From Lenzites betulinus (Eukaryota; Basidiomycota; Agaricomycetes; Polyporales; Polyporaceae): DNA of 64,000 bases. Of this stretch, positions 59,431 to 64,000 are shown piece after piece (the first letter of the stretch is position 1; every line of letters starts with the position of its first letter). The stretch lies in assembly GCA_022264855.1 (NCBI GenBank), contig JABYQU010000040.1:62001-126000 (forward strand), in the 5' to 3' direction. The position numbers were made by a program, and so were the translations under genes. Under the pieces are notes generated by a model. That model was not told the origin of the DNA. It saw only the letters and a program-made list of their open reading frames with translations, and searched no databases.

Positions 59431-62400
59431 CGGGTGCGAGTGCATAGAGCCGATGTGAAGGAGGCACAGAGTGCCTGAGAGTCTCCTCGTTTCGGGGTCG
59501 TCTAGCCGAGCAGAGACTGAGCTGGAGGCCGCCTAGCCAAGGACGTAAACGGGTGCAGACGTGCGCTCTCAGGCTCATAGCCTCGCGGTGCGCCGTCCGT
59601 CCAGTTCGCCAGGGGAAGGGGCGCGTCGAGGGACCGCGGCGCTACTTACCCCGCGCACTCCTGACAGATCCCACATACCCGCTTCGGCGCGGGCGCAGGC
59701 CCCGCAGCGGGACAGCGACACGGGGAAACCGCCGGGTGCGCTCGTCTTCTGGCGGTCCCCAGCGCGAGCCTCGTTCATCCGCGGGTACGAACGCTCAGGC
59801 CCCGCAGAAGTTCCGTGGTTCCGGTGAATGAACGTCGCGTACGACCGTCGACCTCCCAGAGACCGTCCAGGCTTCACGGGGGTCCAGACTCCAGCGCATC
59901 GCGCGACAAAGTGCTCGGCGATCCAGCGGACGGCCGAGGCTGATGAGGGGCAGCAGCGAAGGCTTCGACGCCCCCTCTCGCGCCGCGGTGCATGTGTGCA
60001 GTGGGGCTAACGGCGGGGCGTGAATGTGGGCGATGGCCGGCGTGTGCGACCGCCAGTGCGTGGACCGTGGACGGAGGAAACAAGGCGTTAGGCCGCGGCA
60101 ACGCCCGTCCCGTCGTGGCGTTAGCACGCCCCGGCGCCTTCCCGCTTTCGGACGCGTTCGCGGTGCGTCCGTGACGCCCGGAGTCACAACATATCGTTTG
60201 TCTGCCGCGCGCACGCACTGATTGGCTCTCAGATGTTTTTTGCCCTCCTGCCCGCCTGCGCTATTGCGTCCGGTGTACGTGCAAGCTACTCCTTCCTGAT
60301 CACTGCGGGTCGATGGGCCGGTCCCAGACAGGCCGCGTCGAACATGTGCGAGCATCATGCTTTGCGATCTGGGGTCTCCATCGTGCCAGTGCGCGCCGGC
60401 ACCTGGCGTCCTCGTCCCTCTACGGCCGCGCGCGATGCTGATCGCCCTGCGACAGGCAAAACGCGGTCTGGTCTGGGAGGCTTCATCTCCGGCGGAACGT
60501 CAAACTGACGAGGCGCGCTGGCCACAGGACGGATCCAGAGTTGGCGAGGCGTCGAGTCCTCCCGTCCGCGCCCGATATGCGCGCGTTCGCCCCCGCAAAG
60601 GGGTATGGTTTCCCTTGATTGGTCGGACGATGAGAATCGATATGCGCTAGGTGTTCTCGTCGCAGACGACGGTGGAGCCCCGCGCTATCCCTGCAGACCG
60701 CATACATTGAACTCTACGCATACAACAACGCATTTCTGTCGTAGGTGGTGATGCCCCCCATGCTCACTTGACCGCCCTCTGTGCCTATCCCTGGGCGTTG
60801 TGGAGCGGTACATCCACTTTCTCGGGGATCAGGCTTTCAATGTCCACCCGGAACCCGTGGTATGGGGCCTTCCAGCGCCCATGGGGGCAGCCCTTGTCGC
60901 GCATATAGCCAAATGACTGCACAGCAGCCCCCGGCATCGCGTCCAGTCCGCGCAGGTGTCGCGGTGACATACACGGCCTGCTGCGCCCCCCGCGCTCTCG
61001 TAATGCCCACTGCCCGCCGCGCCCATGGGCTACGTACAGCGGACCCTAGCAGACGCTGCCCGTAACCGCGAAGCCTGCGCACGCGCGCGCTGGGCAGCAG
61101 GACGCCGTTCTCCCGCCGGGCTTCCAGAGCTTCCAGCCGAGCAGGAGCGTGGCGTGCGCGACAGCAGCACGCTTCGGGTGCGCCTCGATCTGCCGTCGCG
61201 CGCGACGTTCGTTCTTTCCCGGGAATTCCGCTGGGCTAGCGGCGCGCTGCAGCACTCCCGATTCGACGCTCGTTCGGCGCAAGTACTCCCACCCGCTGTC
61301 GTCCTCTGCGCCACAAAACGATTGACCGAGTCGCCTGTGGTGCGTCCGCATCCGGATTGATGAGCATGGGCTCACCCCGGAGTCCGAGGCCCGCAGACGA
61401 CGGGATGGAGCGCGTCCGTACATGGCACCCGCACTGCGCGGTAGAGAGGACGCGCCTCGCCCCCGCCAGAAGCACGGGGCCCCCCGCCATCGGGCATCGG
61501 AAGGTCCCTCCGACGCCCGCCCCGATGTGCCTTCCCCCCGCTCAGCGCATCGCGCCCAATGGAGCACAGAGCCTACGCAGAGCGGGCGTGCAAGAGATGG
61601 ACGTGAGCTTCGGGAGGGCAATGCATAATACCAACGTACACATCGCGGGTTCGCGGGCGCGTGAGCTTAGTTGAGCCTGATCACCGCGAGTTTATGCACG
61701 CGCCCTGCGCGGTCGACGGAGGACGTGTACGTAGTGCGGCGGAGATCGCGCGTACGGCCGCGCGCGAGCGAGACTGAGAGCCGGTCCCGGGGGACGAACG
61801 TGGGGCGCACTGCGCCGGCGACGCAAGCAAGTGCAAGCTCTGCTGCTGCTGCACCGCGATGCCCGTCAAGATTCAAAGCTAGTTTTGGGCGGGCACGGAG
61901 ATGATCTGCGACCCCAACGCCACCGACAGCCAGCATCATCGCATGGGCACCAGCAATGACCACACCAGCACCGACGACGTCGACCCTCTAAGATATGGAA
62001 TCAGCAACGAAATCTGGCGGCGCGGTGATAAACTGCCACCGGACCCACCCGAAAACTTTCTCCAGGGTTCGTCGCCGCGGTGGACGCGCACAGGCGCGCG
62101 TTCGGCGTGCCAGTGGACTGCGATCCCCCTGCCAGACTGCCACGAAGCAAGCCCTCTGAGAAGAGGCGCGGTGCAGCCAGAACGCGCCGAAGCGATCGTA
62201 GCTTCGCCGCGAAGCCGTTCCACGTCTCCTGCAGCAGGTCTTCGCCGTCCCATCGAGTGGACTGCGATGGCCGCTGTCTGATGCCCCGCCGCGTCGAACA
62301 AAGAACGCGCGCACGGCGCGAACGCGGGCGCGAACAAGCCACCCGCCCCAGCGCCGGCCCAGCCTATCGCGTGTGCACGCACCCGGTGGGGCACCAGCGC

Positions 62401-62781
62401 AGACCAACGCGCGCATTCAAATATTCACTGCGACGGCCGCGCCAGGGGCGCACGTCACATTGCGGCTCGCAAACATCCGTTCTGGGTTCTGAGATCGCGC
62501 GCGATGGCCCCATCAGTCGCGGAGCTGTCGTCGCATGCGATGGGGGTGGAGCGGTCGCCTTGTGAGGGCATCGGTGACGTCCGCGGGCTGGCGAGGCTTG
62601 ACACTGACAGGGCGGGTGCCCACGGGACGGGTGTGCGCGCACTTCGACGTACGTACCGCGCGCGTCCGCATCGCGCGACTAGGTGGGAGGAGCGGTGGAG
62701 TGCGGTAGTTCGACTTCCCTGTTGGACGGTGGGCTGCCATGCCAGGACGGGCCTGCGGTGCGCGGGCTGGGTTCCTGCGGG

Positions 62782-62788
62782 TATAAAA
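62782..62788 (+). promoter_or_regulatory. TATA box of hydrophobin 5
   Basis: TATAAAA 112 bp before the ATG at 62,900, with a pyrimidine-rich leader. Confidence 0.7.
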
Positions 62789-62899
62789 GCGTGGTGAGCA
62801 GGAGGAGAGGACCTCAGGCCACAGTCGGACACTCCCCGCCTTTCAGCAGCACTACAGCCTTCCCCACCGCTCTTAGCCTTCTCCAGCCCAGATATCACC

Positions 62900-63350
62900 A
62901 TGATGTTCTCTCGCGTCGCTACCTTCGCCATCGCCGCCCTCCCCATTCTTGCGGCCGCCACCCCCCTCGAGACCCGCGGCGGGGGATCCACCTGCTCGAC
63001 TGGAGCCCTCCAGTGCTGCGACAGTGTTGAGAAGGTGATCATGACGACTCACTATTATGCGCGTACGCTAACACAATACCTCGCAGGCCAGTGATCCCGC
63101 AGCCGCCGGTATCCTCTCCTTGCTGGGCATAGTGGTCCAGAGCGTGGACGTGCTCGTCGGACTCACCTGCTCGCCGGTCACCGTCATTGGCGTTGGCGGA
63201 CCGAGCGCCTGCAGCGCCCAAGCCGTATGCTGCCAGAACAACAGCTTCGTAAGTGACACAAGCTCTTCAACTCAATGACAAAGGGCACACGCTGAACTCG
63301 CCATGCAGGGGAGCCTTATCTCCATCGGCTGCGCGCCGGTGTCTCTCTAA
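62900..63350 (+). CDS. Class I hydrophobin 5
   Basis: Three exons, 112 residues. Start MMFSRVATFAIAALPILAAAT (the second Met two codons on would serve equally), then LETRGGGST and Cys pattern CSTGALQCC, LTCSPVTVIG, CSAQAVCC, SIGCAPVSL. The loop LSLLGIVVQSVDVLVG closely resembles hydrophobin 2, yet like hydrophobin 3 it lacks the Pro/Thr-rich link. Introns after SVEK and after NNSF keep phase 0. Stop TAA at 63,348-63,350. Confidence 0.95.
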
Positions 63351-64000
63351 ACGGGGGGGCCTAGTCAGTAGCGGATGCTGGGCTGGAGACAAGGACGCGG
63401 CGATGGACTCAGATTCTTCCAATGAACGATGTTTTCTTGAGTATTGTAGTCTCGTAGTACGATAAATGCCACCCATTGTCGTCTTCACTATATCATTGTG
63501 TCAGTGTGAACGCGGAAGATGGCTCGAGCATCCTTCAACGAGAATATCAGTATCAGTATTATCATAGGTATGGGACATAGAGGCGGCCGTTATGTCTGCG
63601 TTGTCTTGTCGAATGCCCTGGTGTGCACCACTGACAAAATTCGCTAGACGCCTTCGTGAAAAGTCCCGAGCGGAGGTACAGCCACGCGGCAGGCGCAGTA
63701 GGATGCTGGGATTCGGGCTGGTTCTGTGCGTGCAACAGGTTCCTCGTGCCTATCAGCGCGTTCTCAGAGCCTTGGTGGAGCTCTAGGATGCTGATAAGGG
63801 TTTGAGTGAGATCTATTCCTACCTAGAGTGTGGTATGGGGACGTGACTCAGAGAAGCTCGTCGTTGGTGCAGAACCCGAGAACGACTGCAGCGGTACGCC
63901 GGGGAGTGGCTTTCCCTAGGTTCCCGCAATGTCTCAACTCTGAAAAAATGTGAGCGTTCTGGATATGATAACTACACACCTCAAGACAAAGATAGCTGCA
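63351..64000. other. Region beyond hydrophobin 5
   Basis: 650 bp to the window edge. It contains the hydrophobin 3' UTR; no further gene could be recognised. Confidence 0.4.

Larger units (their letters stand above)
58517..62899. other. 4.4-kb divergent region between hydrophobins 4 and 5
   Basis: Upstream DNA of both genes. Very GC-rich; contains a short GCGAGAT repeat at about 58,820-58,842 and an ACGAGC repeat near 59,405-59,430. An open minus-strand piece at 60,785-60,970 (ending DVPLHNAQG) looks protein-like but is isolated and unrecognised. No transposon or RNA gene found. Confidence 0.45.

Noticed and set aside
60785..60970. Protein-like minus-strand piece ending DVPLHNAQG
   Set aside because: Isolated, without splice partners or recognised family; not enough to call a gene.

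Overview
The window is nuclear DNA of a filamentous basidiomycete, most likely an Agaricomycete of the polypore type. The evidence is GC-rich DNA, many 50-75 nt GT..AG introns with CTGAC/CTAAC-like branch sites, a class I hydrophobin cluster, Kre9/Knh1-type GPI-anchored proteins, a UstS/etherase-like GST, and several-exon housekeeping genes. No bacterial, viral or organellar genes were seen.

Layout. Positions 1-6,700 hold no convincing gene. They contain a decayed tandem array with a period near 0.5 kb (1-1,850), a purine-rich minisatellite (3,000-3,170) and a 318-bp non-autonomous DNA transposon with 29-bp terminal inverted repeats and a perfect 8-bp target duplication (6,322-6,639). From 6.7 to 23.3 kb is a normal gene region: a large ER/aromatic-acid-exporter-like membrane protein (-), a diverged inverted repeat, transaldolase (-), a GST (+), a PPP1R37-like leucine-rich PP1 regulator (+) and a Dot5/PrxQ-type nuclear peroxiredoxin (+). 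From 23.6 to 32.6 kb are proteasome beta-3 (-), a small conserved protein (-), calmodulin (-), a WASP/Las17 homologue (-) and an intronless PA-clan serine-protease-like gene (+). This segment is bracketed by two orphan halves of a single Kre9/Knh1-like gene in opposite orientation: the N-terminal half at 23,640-23,949 (-) and the C-terminal half at 31,994-32,586 (+). One paracentric inversion with both ends at that gene would produce exactly this arrangement.

From 33.8 to 43.1 kb lie a disordered conserved protein (+), a four-TM membrane protein (-), an intact Kre9/Knh1-like GPI protein (+) and two tandem medium-chain oxidoreductases (-,-). From 43.2 kb to the right end is a gene-poor, GC-rich accessory region. 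It carries five class I hydrophobin genes (44,979; 51,228; 56,600; 57,998; 62,900), two of them inside copies of a roughly 3-kb segmental duplication. Between the two copies are decayed fragments of a UBR7/Mlo2-type gene and a 5-oxoprolinase, and an intact small secreted protein of unknown function.

The housekeeping genes show no common pathway. The right half is a lineage-specific surface-protein locus that seems to have grown by duplication and insertion among dying genes. Gene models come from reading splice sites and family alignments by eye; exon edges are stated where they were worked out.
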